Of a stretch of 64,000 nt of DNA, positions 1 to 8,896 are shown piece by piece. The translations under genes and the position numbers were made by a program. The DNA comes from Croceibacterium aestuarii (GTDB lineage Bacteria > Pseudomonadota > Alphaproteobacteria > Sphingomonadales > Sphingomonadaceae): the NCBI RefSeq assembly GCF_030657335.1, contig NZ_CP131039.1:2434501-2498500 (forward strand), in the 5' to 3' direction. Every line of letters starts with the position of its first letter. The first letter of the stretch is position 1. Under the pieces are notes generated by a model. The model had not been told where the DNA came from and did not search any database. It worked only from the letters and a program-made list of their open reading frames with translations.

Positions 1-1028
1 TAGAAGGCGCTGATGCGGCTGATCGCGCGGACGATGTCGGTCGACTTGTCCATGACGATGACCGCCGCGGTGCCGAGGCCCGAGCCGACTTCCTTCAGCC
101 CGTCGAAGTCCATCGGGCAGTCCATGATCTGCTCCGCCGGGACCAGCGGGACCGAGGAGCCGCCTGGGATCACCGCCAGCAGGTTGTCCCACCCTCCGGT
201 GATGCCGCCGCAATGCTTCTCGATCAGCTCGCGGAACGGGATGCTCATCGCCTCTTCGACAACGCACGGCTTGTCGACATGGCCGGAGATCTGGAACAGC
301 TTGGTGCCCTTGTTGCCCTCGCGCCCGAAGCTGGCGAACCAGCTGGCGCCGCGGCGCAGGATGGTCGGGACGACGGCGATCGATTCGACGTTGTTGACCG
401 TGGTCGGGCAACCATAGAGGCCGGCGCCGGCCGGAAACGGCGGCTTGAGGCGCGGCTGGCCCTTCTTGCCTTCGAGACTTTCGATCATCGCGGTTTCCTC
501 ACCGCAGATGTATGCGCCCGCCCCGCGGTGGACGAAGACGTCGAAGTCGTAACCCGAGCCGGCCGCGTTCTTGCCCAGCAGTCCCGCGTCGTAAGCCTCG
601 GCCACGGCCTTGCGCAGGGTCTCGGTCTCGCGAATGTATTCGCCGCGCACGTAGATGTATGCGGCGCGCGCGCGCATCGCATAGCCGGCGACCAGCGCGC
701 CTTCGATCAGCTTGTGCGGATCGTGGCGCAGGATCTCGCGGTCCTTGCAGGAACCGGGTTCGGATTCGTCGGCGTTGATGACCAGGAAGCTCGGCCGGCC
801 GTCCTTGCTCTCCTTGGGCATGAAAGACCACTTCATGCCGGTCGGGAAGCCCGCCCCGCCGCGCCCGCGCAGGCCGCTGGCCTTGATCTCGTCGATGATC
901 GCGTCCTGCCCGACGGCCATCAGCGTCTTGGTGTCGTCCCAGTCGCCGCGATGTTCGGCCGCCTTCAAGCCCCAGTCCTGGAAGCCGTAGAGGTTGGTAA
1001 AGATGCGGTCCTTGTCGGCGAGGCTCAT
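1..1028 (-). CDS. nuoF: NADH-quinone oxidoreductase subunit F (partial)
   Basis: FMN- and NADH-binding subunit of respiratory complex I, on the cytoplasmic peripheral arm; it takes electrons from NADH. The visible 342 residues begin [10 protein letters not shown] and carry the nucleotide-binding signature [13 protein letters not shown] at residues 52-64, NADESEPG near 85 and [10 protein letters not shown] further on. The C-terminus with the N3 [4Fe-4S] cysteine motif lies outside the left edge, so the gene is cut, not broken. The ATG overlaps the stop of the preceding small membrane-protein gene as ATGA, so translation is probably coupled. Confidence 0.97.
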   Translation of the reverse strand, partial: MSLADKDRIFTNLYGFQDWGLKAAEHRGDWDDTKTLMAVGQDAIIDEIKASGLRGRGGAGFPTGMKWSFMPKESKDGRPSFLVINADESEPGSCKDREILRHDPHKLIEGALVAGYAMRARAAYIYVRGEYIRETETLRKAVAEAYDAGLLGKNAAGSGYDFDVFVHRGAGAYICGEETAMIESLEGKKGQPRLKPPFPAGAGLYGCPTTVNNVESIAVVPTILRRGASWFASFGREGNKGTKLFQISGHVDKPCVVEEAMSIPFRELIEKHCGGITGGWDNLLAVIPGGSSVPLVPAEQIMDCPMDFDGLKEVGSGLGTAAVIVMDKSTDIVRAISRISAF

Positions 1029-1165
1029 GCCAGAGCTCCCTGCGATAGTAGGTAGGCGGCGATGACGACGACGGCGAGGATGGCGCCGATCTTGAGCAGG
1101 CCGGTCAGCACCTTCCAGGCGATGAAGACCAGGACCAGCGCGATGACGATGGTGGCGATGCTCAT
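1025..1165 (-). CDS. 46-aa membrane protein inside the nuo operon
   Basis: A very short ORF ([20 protein letters not shown]...) made almost wholly of hydrophobic residues, predicted to form one or two membrane spans with a short polar turn. I do not recognise a family. Its start overlaps the upstream 52-aa gene and its stop overlaps nuoF, both as ATGA, so it fills the gap exactly and is very likely translated. Position suggests a complex I accessory or assembly factor, but function is unknown. Confidence 0.7.
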   Translation of the reverse strand: MSIATIVIALVLVFIAWKVLTGLLKIGAILAVVVIAAYLLSQGALA

Positions 1166-1320
1166 CGTTTCGTGTCCTTGCGCATCTTCGCGCCCCAAAC
1201 GACTGCGGCGCCGCCGAATGCCGCCAGTACGGCAGTAAGCACGAACTGATGCTCGGCCGCCGAATAGAGGCCCCAGCCGATCAGCAGCAGGCCGAGCGCG
1301 ATAAGGATCGGGCCGTTCAT
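1162..1320 (-). CDS. 52-aa membrane protein inside the nuo operon
   Basis: Short ORF beginning [20 protein letters not shown], with two hydrophobic stretches (about 4-20 and 27-44) and a basic tail ending KMRKDTKR, so probably a two-span inner-membrane protein with a cytoplasmic tail. The ATG overlaps the nuoE stop and the TGA overlaps the next small gene, both as ATGA. No family recognised. The perfect fit between nuoE and nuoF makes it credible despite its size. Confidence 0.7.
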   Translation of the reverse strand: MNGPILIALGLLLIGWGLYSAAEHQFVLTAVLAAFGGAAVVWGAKMRKDTKR

Positions 1321-1988
1321 GCCCACTCATCCCGGTAATCGTGGTTTTCGGTGACCATGTCCTTGAGCGTGGTCGGTCCGCCGAGCGGTTCGCTGGTGTG
1401 GCGGCCGGGTTCCTGCGTGCCTTCCTTCGGCGTCTCGCCACGAGCGAGCGCGTCGAGGATCGCGTCCATCCGCTCGGGCGTCAGGTCCTCGTAATTGGCA
1501 TCGTTGATCTGCACCATCGGCGCGGTTGCGCAGTTGCCCATGCATTCGACCTCGGTGAAGGTCCACAGTCCATCCTCGGTCGTGTGACCCGGCTTCATCC
1601 CGCGCTTGAAGCAGGTGGCGATGATCTCGTCCGAACCGCGCAGCATGCACGGCGTGGTGCCGCAGACCTGCACGTGGAAGCGCCCGACCGGCGCCAGGTT
1701 GTACATGGTATAGAACGTCGCGACCTCGAGCACGCGGATCACCGGCATGTCGAGCTCGCGCGCGACGAATTCGATCACCGGGATCGGCAGCCAGCCCTGC
1801 GTGTTCGTTTCCGCCCCGACCTGACGCTGGGCGAGGTCGAGAAACGGCATGACCGCAGAGCGCTGCCGTCCTTCGGGATAGCGCTTGACGATCTCGCTCG
1901 CCTTCGACGCGTTCTCTTCGGTCCAGGCGAAGTTGCCCCAGCGCTCGCGCAGCTCGGACGTGTCGGGGTGGGGTGCTCGTTCAGCCAT
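1317..1988 (-). CDS. nuoE: NADH-quinone oxidoreductase subunit E
   Basis: Complex I 24-kDa-type subunit carrying the [2Fe-2S] cluster N1a, a partner of NuoF in the NADH dehydrogenase module. The four cysteine ligands are visible as CGTTPC and, about 35 residues later, CMGNC. The protein is 223 aa; beyond the thioredoxin-like domain it has a tail of about 50 residues rich in Glu, Thr and Pro (GETPKEGTQEPGRHTSEP...). The start is ATG at 1988, overlapping the stop of the upstream 63-aa membrane-protein gene by 8 bases. Confidence 0.97.
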   Translation of the reverse strand: MAERAPHPDTSELRERWGNFAWTEENASKASEIVKRYPEGRQRSAVMPFLDLAQRQVGAETNTQGWLPIPVIEFVARELDMPVIRVLEVATFYTMYNLAPVGRFHVQVCGTTPCMLRGSDEIIATCFKRGMKPGHTTEDGLWTFTEVECMGNCATAPMVQINDANYEDLTPERMDAILDALARGETPKEGTQEPGRHTSEPLGGPTTLKDMVTENHDYRDEWA

Positions 1989-2172
1989 GCCGGCGCTTCC
2001 TGATCTGGTCGCCCGCGAAAAGCGCCAGTTCGAAGCCGGCTACCGCCGCGGCCACCATTGGCAGATAGTCCGAGCCGGACCATCCAAGGACGATCTGAGC
2101 GAAGGCCAGCGCCACCACCGCAAGTCCGGTCAGCATCGCGCAGATGCGCAACTGCTCGAGATCGTCCCTCAC
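1981..2172 (-). CDS. 63-aa membrane protein between nuoD and nuoE
   Basis: Short ORF with a GTG start that overlaps the nuoD stop (GTGA) and a stop that overlaps the nuoE start. The product [20 protein letters not shown]... has an acidic N-terminal segment, two hydrophobic stretches (about 11-30 and 36-53) and a basic end (IRKRRHG), as in a small two-span inner-membrane protein. No family recognised. Tight coupling on both sides supports it as a real gene of the complex I operon. Confidence 0.65.
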   Translation of the reverse strand: MRDDLEQLRICAMLTGLAVVALAFAQIVLGWSGSDYLPMVAAAVAGFELALFAGDQIRKRRHG

Positions 2173-3383
2173 CGGTCGCACTCCCCGAACACCACGTCGA
2201 TCGCGCCGAGGATGGCGGTTGCGTCGGGCAGCATGTGGCCCTTGGACATAAAGTCCATCGCCTGCAGGTGGCTGAAGGCGGTCGGGCGGATCTTGCAGCG
2301 GTAGGGTTTGTTGCTGCCGTCGCTGACCAGGTAGACGCCGAATTCGCCCTTGGGACTTTCGGTGGCGACGTAGACCTCGCCCGCGGGGACGTGGAAGCCC
2401 TCTGTATAGAGTTTGAAGTGGTGGATCAGCGCTTCCATCGACTGCTTCATTTCGCCGCGCTTGGGCGGGACAACCTTGCGGTCGTCGCTGGCGATCGGGC
2501 CTTCGGGCATTTCGGCGAGACACTGCTTCATGATGCGCGCGGACTGGCGCACTTCCTCGACGCGGACCATGAAACGATCGTAGCAATCCGAGTTGGTGCC
2601 GACGGGCACGTCGAAGTCCATCCGGTCGTAGACGTCGTAGGGCTGGCTCTTGCGCAGGTCCCATGGCAGGCCCGCGGCGCGGATCATCGGGCCTGAAAAG
2701 CCCCAGGCGACTGCGTCGTCCTTGCTCACCACGGCAATATCGACGTTGCGCTGCTTGAAGATGCGGTTGTCGGCGACCAGGCTGATGGCGTCCTCGAACA
2801 GCTGGAACAGCCGGTTGTCGATCCAGTCGGCGATATCGGTCAGCAGCTTGAGCGGCACGTCCTCGTGCACCCCGCCCGGGCGGAACCAGGCCATGTGCAT
2901 GCGCGCGCCCGAAGCGCGTTCGAAGAAGTTGAGGCAATCCTCGCGAATTTCGAACAGCCACAGGTTGGGCGTCATCGCGCCGACGTCCATCACATGGCTG
3001 CCGAGATTGAGCATGTGGTTGCAGATGCGGGTCAGCTCGGCGAACAGCACGCGCAAGTACTGCGCCCGCAGCGGAACCTCTAGGTTGAGCAACTTCTCGA
3101 TGGCGAGGACGTAGCTGTGCTCCATGCACAGCGGGCTGCAGTAATCGAGCCGGTCGAAGTAAGGCAGCGCCTGGAGGTACGTCTTGTACTCGATCAGCTT
3201 CTCGGTGCCGCGGTGGAGCAGGCCGATATGCGGATCGATCCGCTCGATGATCTCGCCGTCGAGCTCCATGACCATGCGGAGCACGCCGTGCGCCGCCGGA
3301 TGCTGCGGCCCGAAGTTGATCGTGTAGTTGGTGATCACCTCGTCGCCGGTCGTCGGCGATTGTTCGATCGTCAGTCCGCCCAT
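2169..3383 (-). CDS. nuoD: NADH-quinone oxidoreductase subunit D
   Basis: Complex I 49-kDa-type subunit, which with NuoB and NuoC forms the quinone-reducing module. The characteristic [18 protein letters not shown] motif is at residues 18-35, and the C-terminus ends in the conserved [16 protein letters not shown] chose the ATG at 3383 (MGGLTIEQ, 404 aa) because it overlaps the stop of the upstream lipoprotein gene as TGATG; an ATG at 3398 would add five residues. Here nuoC and nuoD are separate genes, unlike the fused enterobacterial form. Confidence 0.97.
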   Translation of the reverse strand: MGGLTIEQSPTTGDEVITNYTINFGPQHPAAHGVLRMVMELDGEIIERIDPHIGLLHRGTEKLIEYKTYLQALPYFDRLDYCSPLCMEHSYVLAIEKLLNLEVPLRAQYLRVLFAELTRICNHMLNLGSHVMDVGAMTPNLWLFEIREDCLNFFERASGARMHMAWFRPGGVHEDVPLKLLTDIADWIDNRLFQLFEDAISLVADNRIFKQRNVDIAVVSKDDAVAWGFSGPMIRAAGLPWDLRKSQPYDVYDRMDFDVPVGTNSDCYDRFMVRVEEVRQSARIMKQCLAEMPEGPIASDDRKVVPPKRGEMKQSMEALIHHFKLYTEGFHVPAGEVYVATESPKGEFGVYLVSDGSNKPYRCKIRPTAFSHLQAMDFMSKGHMLPDATAILGAIDVVFGECDR

Positions 3384-3919
3384 CAGCTGCACACCCACTG
3401 GCCGTTCACGGCCTTTGAAACTCCATCTGCACCCTGCGCAGTCAGCACGGCATCGCGAAACGATCTGCCCGCCTTGGGCGCCACCGTTACCATGACGCCG
3501 TCACCGACATAGGTCGCTCCGCCTTGCACTGCGGGAAGACCGCCGCTGCCTAGCGTGAGAAGGTAGAGCTTGCCTCCCAACCGAACGACCGCCTTGCCCG
3601 GAGCCGAGGGATCGGCCGGAGCGCCGGCGAGCAACATCTCGTTGCCGCCGGCCTGGAAGGTGCAACCGCCGTCGCGCGGGCCGAGGTCGGTAGCCGAAAT
3701 ATCGCCAAGCTTCTCCAGCTTGGTCACATCGACGCCGGCGGGAGGCGCAGCATCGGCCGCAGCGGTCTCCGCCGGCAGGCTGGCATCGGTTCCGGCCGCG
3801 CCCGATTGTGCGCCGCCGACGCGAGCAGCGAAATCGTCGGCCGTCTCACCGTCATCCTGCGACGAGCAAGCCGCCAGCGCAAGCGGCAGCGCGGCGAGGA
3901 GAATCAGGCTGCGCGCCAT
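3383..3919 (-). CDS. Lipoprotein encoded between nuoC and nuoD
   Basis: A 178-aa protein with a typical lipoprotein signal ([18 protein letters not shown], lipobox LAAC, Cys18), then a low-complexity Asp/Ala/Pro linker to about residue 65, then a compact Gly-rich C-terminal domain with the segments [16 protein letters not shown] and [14 protein letters not shown]. The domain is not one I can name. TGATG overlaps join it to nuoC upstream and nuoD downstream. Being a periplasm-facing lipoprotein inside a complex I operon is odd; assembly or envelope coupling are only guesses. Confidence 0.85.
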   Translation of the reverse strand: MARSLILLAALPLALAACSSQDDGETADDFAARVGGAQSGAAGTDASLPAETAAADAAPPAGVDVTKLEKLGDISATDLGPRDGGCTFQAGGNEMLLAGAPADPSAPGKAVVRLGGKLYLLTLGSGGLPAVQGGATYVGDGVMVTVAPKAGRSFRDAVLTAQGADGVSKAVNGQWVCS

Positions 3920-4893
3920 CACGACTTGCCCTTCTTCGTTTCGGTGGACGGCTTGGTGTCCCGGCCGCTGGCCTTGCGCGGCTTGCGCGCGGGGCGATCT
4001 TCGGTCGGGTCCGGGGCGTCGGGGGCGTCGACGCCGGTATTGATCGGGGCGGGATCCGCATCGCCCTGCCCCGCCGGAGAGCCGGAGCTCTTCTTCGCCG
4101 GAGCACGCCGCTTCGCGGCCTTCTTGTCGGTCTTGGCGCCGGCGCCGGTCTGCGCGGGGCTCTCGGTCGTCTTCGGAACGCTCGTTCCAGGTCCCCCGCG
4201 CGTTTCCGGGGCCTTGGTGTCGACCTTGCCGCTCGGTTCCTCGACTTTCTGCGGGTTGGGCGAAGGCACGGGTTCGGCCGCTTTCTCGTCGCCGGGAAGC
4301 ACGTAGTCGGCGCCCTCCCACGGGCTCATGAAATCGAAGCTGCGGAAATCCTGCGCCAGTTCGACAGGCTCATAGACCACCCTGCGCTCCTCCTCGGAGT
4401 AGCGCAGCTCCTGGTATCCGGTCAGCGGGAAGTCCTTGCGCTGCGGGTGACCTTCGAAGCCGTAGTCGGTGAGGATGCGGCGCAGGTCGGTGTTGCCGTC
4501 GAACAGCACCCCGTACATGTCGAACACCTCGCGCTCGAGCCAGCCGGCGTTGGGCCACAGCCTCGTGACGGTTGGCACCGGGGTATCCTCGGCGGCGCGG
4601 ACCTTGACCATGATGCGATGGTTCTTGGTTAGGCTGAGCAGGATGTAGACGACCTCGAAGCGCTCTTCCCGCTCCGGGTAGTCGACCCCGGCAATATCCA
4701 TTAGCTGCTGGTAGGCGTGCTCGTCGCGCAGCGTACGCAGGGCATCCTCGATGCCCTCGCGGCTTACGCCGATTACGATCTCGCCGTGCTCTTCCTTACT
4801 GGCGAGCACGTTCTTGCCGAGCGCCTTCACCAGCGCATCGCGCACGCCTTCGTTCGAAGAAATCTTCGGGGCGGGATGCAGGACGGCGGCCAT
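3919..4893 (-). CDS. nuoC: NADH-quinone oxidoreductase subunit C with long basic tail
   Basis: Complex I 30-kDa-type subunit. Residues 1 to about 195 are the family domain, with the signature [10 protein letters not shown] and the segment [15 protein letters not shown] followed by RKDFPLTGY. After the conserved end ([19 protein letters not shown]) the protein continues for about 125 residues of Pro/Ala/Lys/Thr-rich, probably disordered sequence ([15 protein letters not shown]..., ending TETKKGKS), so it is 324 aa instead of roughly 200. The nuoB stop codon lies in the Shine-Dalgarno stretch (TGAGGGG) ahead of this ATG. The function of the tail is unknown. Confidence 0.96.
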   Translation of the reverse strand: MAAVLHPAPKISSNEGVRDALVKALGKNVLASKEEHGEIVIGVSREGIEDALRTLRDEHAYQQLMDIAGVDYPEREERFEVVYILLSLTKNHRIMVKVRAAEDTPVPTVTRLWPNAGWLEREVFDMYGVLFDGNTDLRRILTDYGFEGHPQRKDFPLTGYQELRYSEEERRVVYEPVELAQDFRSFDFMSPWEGADYVLPGDEKAAEPVPSPNPQKVEEPSGKVDTKAPETRGGPGTSVPKTTESPAQTGAGAKTDKKAAKRRAPAKKSSGSPAGQGDADPAPINTGVDAPDAPDPTEDRPARKPRKASGRDTKPSTETKKGKS

Positions 4894-4908
4894 CTTAGTG
4901 CGAACCCC

Positions 4909-5514
4909 TCACCGTTCGATCGTCCCTTCGCGGCGGATCTTCCGCTGGAGCTGCATCACGCCGTAGAGAAGCGCCTCGGCGGTCGGCGGGCAGCCGGGGA
5001 CGTAGATGTCGACCGGGACGATCCGGTCGCACCCGCGCACGACGCTGTAGCTGTAATGGTAATAGCCGCCGCCGTTGGCGCAGCTGCCCATGCTGATGAC
5101 GTACTTGGGGTCCGACATCTGGTCGTAGACCTTACGCAGCGCCGGGGCCATCTTGTTGCACAGCGTGCCGGCCACGATCATCACGTCAGACTGGCGCGGG
5201 CTGGCGCGCGGGGCGACGCCGAAGCGCTCCATGTCGTAACGCGGCATGTTGACGTGAATCATCTCGACCGCGCAGCAGGCGAGGCCGAAGGTCATCCACC
5301 ACAGCGAACCCGTGCGAGCCCACTGGAACAGCTCCTCGGTGCTGGTGACGAGGAAACCCTTGTCGTTCACCTCGGTCTGGAGGGCGTTGTAATAATCCGC
5401 ACCGGGCATGCGGATGTCCGGATGCAGGACCTGGTTGTTCTCTGGCCCGATCACTGTGCTCGCGGCGGGATTGGCGAGCGCGTGGTCGAGCGGACCCGTA
5501 TCCCTTACTCCCAT
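4909..5514 (-). CDS. nuoB: NADH-quinone oxidoreductase subunit B
   Basis: Complex I PSST-type subunit holding the terminal [4Fe-4S] cluster N2 next to the quinone site. The tandem cysteines are visible in [10 protein letters not shown], with further ligands in [10 protein letters not shown] and [11 protein letters not shown]. The start is ATG at 5514 ([10 protein letters not shown], 201 aa), overlapping the end of nuoA by 10 bases; the frame stays open upstream but would overlap nuoA entirely. Confidence 0.97.
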   Translation of the reverse strand: MGVRDTGPLDHALANPAASTVIGPENNQVLHPDIRMPGADYYNALQTEVNDKGFLVTSTEELFQWARTGSLWWMTFGLACCAVEMIHVNMPRYDMERFGVAPRASPRQSDVMIVAGTLCNKMAPALRKVYDQMSDPKYVISMGSCANGGGYYHYSYSVVRGCDRIVPVDIYVPGCPPTAEALLYGVMQLQRKIRREGTIER

Positions 5515-5879
5515 TCCAGCGCTCCCTTCTTCCAGGCGTAGGCAAGACCGACCGCCAGCTCGAACAGGAACACCATCATCGTGATCCAGCCGGGCCAGCC
5601 GGTCACATCGAGGCTCACCGCCCACGGGAACAGGAACGCCGCTTCCAGATCGAAGACGATGAACAGGATGGCAATAAGATAGAAACGCACGTCGAACTGG
5701 CTGCGCGGATCCTCGAAGGCGGGAAAGCCGCATTCGTACTCGCTCAGCTTCTCGGCGTTCGGCTGATACGAGCCGGTCAGGCGCGAAACGCCCATCGGCA
5801 GGAAGACAAACAACGCGGAGAGCGCCGCGGCGATGCCGAGGAAAATCAGGATCGGCAGGTATTGTGAAAGGTCGACCAA
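5505..5879 (-). CDS. nuoA: NADH-quinone oxidoreductase subunit A
   Basis: Small membrane subunit of complex I, 124 aa with three predicted spans (about 5-25, 68-88 and 94-113) and the conserved [20 protein letters not shown] segment that reaches toward the quinone site. The only plausible start is TTG at 5879, because an in-frame stop lies 36-40 bases upstream and the next internal ATG would remove the first span. This is the first gene of the minus-strand operon; its promoter must lie in 5880-6076. Confidence 0.95.
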   Translation of the reverse strand: MVDLSQYLPILIFLGIAAALSALFVFLPMGVSRLTGSYQPNAEKLSEYECGFPAFEDPRSQFDVRFYLIAILFIVFDLEAAFLFPWAVSLDVTGWPGWITMMVFLFELAVGLAYAWKKGALEWE

Positions 5880-6006
5880 GCGCCTGACTCGATTGCTAGC
5901 AGTTCGCTGCGCGCCCTAGTCCGTGGCCGGTCCCGGCGCAAGGGCGCGAGGCATGGTTTTTGGGGTCGCCCTCACCTCAGAGGGTCCCCCGCCCCCAGGC
6001 CCGCAA

Positions 6007-6035
6007 TTGCATTTACTGCACTGCAACATTAGGTA
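6007..6035 (+). promoter_or_regulatory. Candidate promoter with a CTGC/GCAA dyad upstream of the thiolase
   Basis: Seen in sequence: TTGCAT (6007-6012), a 17-base spacer, TAGGTA (6030-6035), fitting a housekeeping -35/-10 pair 41 bases before the thiolase ATG. The spacer contains CTGC-ACT-GCAA (6016-6026), nested in a wider TTGCA...TGCAA dyad. This resembles the CTGC-N3/4-GCAG operator reported for the alphaproteobacterial PHB regulator PhaR; the link is inference. The same intergenic region must also hold the nuoA promoter in the other direction. Confidence 0.35.
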
Positions 6036-6076
6036 GCCCCACGCCCATCACTTCCCCGCACGAGGTTCCACTCTCC

Positions 6077-7273
6077 ATGGCCCAGTTTTCGCAGTCCGAC
6101 CCGATCGTCATCCTCAGCTACGCGCGCACCCCGATGGGAGGCATGATGGGCGTCCTGTCCGATGCCTCGGCGACCGATCTGGGCGCGACCGCGGTCAAGG
6201 CCGCGGTCGAGCGCGCCGGCGTCGCCGGCGAGGACATCGACCGCATCTACATGGGCTGCGTGCTGCCGGCCGGTCTCGGCCAGGCTCCGGCGCGCCAGGC
6301 CGGGATCAAGGCCGGGCTGCCCAAGTCGGTCCAGGCGACCACCGTCAACAAGGTCTGCGGCAGCGGCATGCAGACCGTCATCATGGGCAGCGAAGCGCTC
6401 GCCTCCGGCACGGTCGACGTAGTCGTCGCCGGCGGTATGGAGAGCATGACCAACGCCCCCTATTTGCTCAAGAAGCACCGCGTCGGCGCGCGCCTCGGCC
6501 ATGACACGGCTTATGACCACATGTTCCTCGACGGGCTCGAAGACGCCTACGAAAACGGCCGGGCCATGGGCACGTTCGCGCAGGAAACCGCCAACGAATA
6601 CCAGCTTACCCGCGAGGACATGGACGCCTATTCGATCGAATCGCTGCGCCGCGCGGTCGCCGCGATCGACGAGGGCAAGTTCGACGGCGAGGTGGTTCCG
6701 GTGACGATGTCCACCCGCAAGGGCGAGGTCGTCGTCGACAAGGACGAACAGCCCCACAAGGGCCGCCCGGAGAAGATCCCGATGCTGAAGCCCGCGTTCG
6801 CCAAGGATGGCACGATTACAGCGGCGACGTCGAGCTCGATCTCCGACGGTGCCGCGGCCCTGGTCATAAGCCGCGAGAGCGTGGCTAAGGACAAGGGCCT
6901 GACCCCGGTTGCGAAAATCGTGGGCATGAGCGCCCACGCCCAGGAACCCGCGGCCTTCACCACCGCCCCGGTCGGCGCGATCCAGAAGCTCCTCAAGCAA
7001 CTCGACTGGAGCGTCGAGGACGTCGAGCTGTGGGAAGTGAACGAAGCCTTCGCGTGCGTGACGATGTTCGCCATGCACGACATCGGCATCCCGCACGACA
7101 AGATCAACGTCAACGGCGGCGGCACCGCGCTCGGCCACCCGATCGGGGCGAGCGGCACGCGCATCATCGTCACCCTTCTCAACGCGCTCCAAAAGCAGGG
7201 CAAGAAGCGCGGCATCGCTTCGCTGTGCATCGGCGGCGGCGAAGGCACCGCAGTGGCCGTGGAAATGTGCTGA
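6077..7273 (+). CDS. Acetyl-CoA C-acetyltransferase (thiolase)
   Basis: Condenses two acetyl-CoA to acetoacetyl-CoA, or cleaves acetoacetyl-CoA, in the cytoplasm. The protein is 398 aa. The acyl-accepting Cys94 is in NKVCGSGMQ, the conserved NEAF box is at WEVNEAFACV, the His motif is NGGGTALGHPIGASG and the second catalytic Cys is in SLCIGGGEGTA near the C-terminus. I chose ATG 6077 (MAQFSQSD), preceded by GAGG, over a longer open frame starting at 5960 whose extra residues look non-coding. It stands alone, divergent from nuoA, so its pathway (PHB, ketone bodies or short-chain acid breakdown) cannot be fixed from context. Confidence 0.95.
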   Translation: MAQFSQSDPIVILSYARTPMGGMMGVLSDASATDLGATAVKAAVERAGVAGEDIDRIYMGCVLPAGLGQAPARQAGIKAGLPKSVQATTVNKVCGSGMQTVIMGSEALASGTVDVVVAGGMESMTNAPYLLKKHRVGARLGHDTAYDHMFLDGLEDAYENGRAMGTFAQETANEYQLTREDMDAYSIESLRRAVAAIDEGKFDGEVVPVTMSTRKGEVVVDKDEQPHKGRPEKIPMLKPAFAKDGTITAATSSSISDGAAALVISRESVAKDKGLTPVAKIVGMSAHAQEPAAFTTAPVGAIQKLLKQLDWSVEDVELWEVNEAFACVTMFAMHDIGIPHDKINVNGGGTALGHPIGASGTRIIVTLLNALQKQGKKRGIASLCIGGGEGTAVAVEMC

Positions 7274-7354
7274 GCGGAACTGGATACCGCGCGTGGCGTT
7301 CTTGCTGTAACGAAAACCGGACCGCCCGAGCGGCCCGCACTGGGAGAACTTGCC

Positions 7355-7792
7355 ATGAAGAAAGCCATCCTGCTCATCGCGCCGCTCGCGCTCGCCGCCT
7401 GCAACCAGGCCGATGACGACGCCGCCCCGGCGGCGGACGCCAGCACGGCGTCCACCGCGCCCCTCGAAGGCGACAGCGTTGTCGATCCGAGCAAGGCCGG
7501 TTTCGAGGCTGTCGCTCCCGGAGACTACGAGGTTACCCGTTCCGACGGCACCGTCGACCATCTGACGGTCCATCCCGGAATGACCTGGTCGCGGGTCAAC
7601 GCCGACGGCTCGGCCGCCGGCGGCACGATCTTCATGCAGGACGGCAAGACCTGCTTCGTCACCGAAGGAGTCGAAGGTCATCGCTGCTTTACCGACGGCC
7701 CGGTCCAGCCGGACGGAAGCATGAAGGTCACCGCGGACGACGGCACTGTCGGCGTCGTGCGTCCGGCGGAGACACCCGCCACGACCGGCTAG
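7355..7792 (+). CDS. Small lipoprotein, first of a tandem pair
   Basis: A 145-aa protein with a lipoprotein signal (MKKAILLIAPLALAAC, Cys16), an Asp/Ala linker, then an about 85-residue domain: PGDYEVTRSDGTVDHLTVHP..., DGKTCFVTEG..., HRCFTDGPVQPDGS..., VGVVRPAE. The next gene encodes the same domain order, so this is a duplicated family. Two conserved Cys in the domain could form a disulfide in the periplasm. The family is not one I can name. Confidence 0.85.
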   Translation: MKKAILLIAPLALAACNQADDDAAPAADASTASTAPLEGDSVVDPSKAGFEAVAPGDYEVTRSDGTVDHLTVHPGMTWSRVNADGSAAGGTIFMQDGKTCFVTEGVEGHRCFTDGPVQPDGSMKVTADDGTVGVVRPAETPATTG

Positions 7793-7857
7793 ATACCTCT
7801 CGGTTTGCGGGCCTATGCTGTATGGGGCGCTGGCCTTTGTTTAGGGGGCGCACAACC

Positions 7858-8259
7858 ATGAACCGATCGATCGTACTGGCGGGGCTCGCGGCGCTTGCCG
7901 CCTGCAGCCGGTCGCAACCTGCGCCGGAGCCGACCGAAAGCCCTGCCGCCATCGCGCCGCTCATGAGATCTGCCAACGGTTCGCCGCCCGGCGTCTACGA
8001 GGTGACTGCACCCGATGGGGCCGTCACGACGACCACGCTACGCGGCGATGGGACCTACGCCGACACCGATGCCGAAGGAAATGTGGTGGCCGAGGGGACT
8101 TGGACGGTCGGCGGCGGCAAGACCTGCTATACTCCTACAACCGAAGGTCTGGCAGCCAAGTGCTATACCGAAGGGCCGGCCGGCGCCGACGGAACCTTTT
8201 CCGAGACATCCGGCAGCGGCGAAGTGTTGACCGTCAGACCGACCGCGGCAAGGCAATAG
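7858..8259 (+). CDS. Small lipoprotein, second of a tandem pair
   Basis: A 133-aa lipoprotein (MNRSIVLAGLAALAAC, Cys16), paralogous to the preceding gene: PPGVYEVTAPDGAVTTTTL, GGGKTCYTPTTEG, AKCYTEGPAGADGTFSE and EVLTVRPT line up segment by segment with it, including both domain cysteines. ATG 7858 is preferred because it places the signal peptide at the N-terminus; the frame is open from 7822. The 65-base gap suggests co-transcription with its paralogue. Function unknown. Confidence 0.83.
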   Translation: MNRSIVLAGLAALAACSRSQPAPEPTESPAAIAPLMRSANGSPPGVYEVTAPDGAVTTTTLRGDGTYADTDAEGNVVAEGTWTVGGGKTCYTPTTEGLAAKCYTEGPAGADGTFSETSGSGEVLTVRPTAARQ

Positions 8260-8285
8260 GGAGCCAAGCGCGGCCTCCCCTCTCC

Positions 8286-8747
8286 TCAGGGTTCGCCGTC
8301 GCCCCAGAGTCGTTCGGCCGCGACCCAGCCCTTGCGACCGGCGGCATCGAATTCGCACCAGTCCTGCTGGCAATCGCCCAGCTTGCCGACCACGCCCGGT
8401 TCGGCCTTCCAGCGCAGCGCAGCGTCTGCCGCCGGTGCAGCCCTGATCGCCGCGAGGCCTTTGCCGATGATCACGGCGGCGCGCTCGGGGCTCAGCAACG
8501 GGGCATAGAACCAGCCCTGTGCGCCGTCCTGGTCGACGACCAGGCGCCAACCTTCCATCACGCGCACCACCTTCACCGGCAGGCCCTTGCGCTTGTAGAC
8601 CCAGTCGATGGGGAAGTTCTCGCTCGGCCCGACGCGCATATTCGCGACCTCGGCTCGAAGCGAGGCCCAGTAGGGCGTTTCGCGGTCCTGAGCGCCCGCC
8701 GGGACCGCGAAGACCAGGAGGAACACGAACGGGAGAATCAAACGCAT
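8286..8747 (-). CDS. Secreted SH3-domain protein
   Basis: A 153-aa protein with a cleavable signal peptide (MRLILPFVFLLVFAVPAGAQ) and two bacterial SH3-like units. The first has ANMRVGPSENFPIDWVYKRKGLPVKV and GWRLVVDQDGAQGWFYAPLL; the second, shorter one is around AAIRAAPAADA to GWVAAERLWGD. Such periplasmic SH3 domains usually bind the cell wall or partner proteins. It is convergent with the preceding lipoprotein gene (26-base gap) and divergent from amtB. Confidence 0.85.
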   Translation of the reverse strand: MRLILPFVFLLVFAVPAGAQDRETPYWASLRAEVANMRVGPSENFPIDWVYKRKGLPVKVVRVMEGWRLVVDQDGAQGWFYAPLLSPERAAVIIGKGLAAIRAAPAADAALRWKAEPGVVGKLGDCQQDWCEFDAAGRKGWVAAERLWGDGEP

Positions 8748-8896
8748 CCGGCTACCTAGACAGGCGCCCGGAGTCGCAGCAAGACGCCTGAAGTGCTCGC
8801 AATATCGTTGCGTCGGCCCCTTGCCCGGCCTTGCGAATATGTCCTATCGGCTTTGACGAGAGATCGTTCGCGGCAGCGCGGACCGGGGGGAGACGG

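Noticed and set aside
6029-7681. A 550-codon open frame antisense to the thiolase
   Set aside because: The thiolase has all catalytic motifs; the antisense product is low-complexity Gly/Arg/Ala sequence.
8748-8896. NtrC/sigma-54 promoter for amtB
   Set aside because: GG and GC pairs are present but never at the required spacing; only ordinary sequence is seen.
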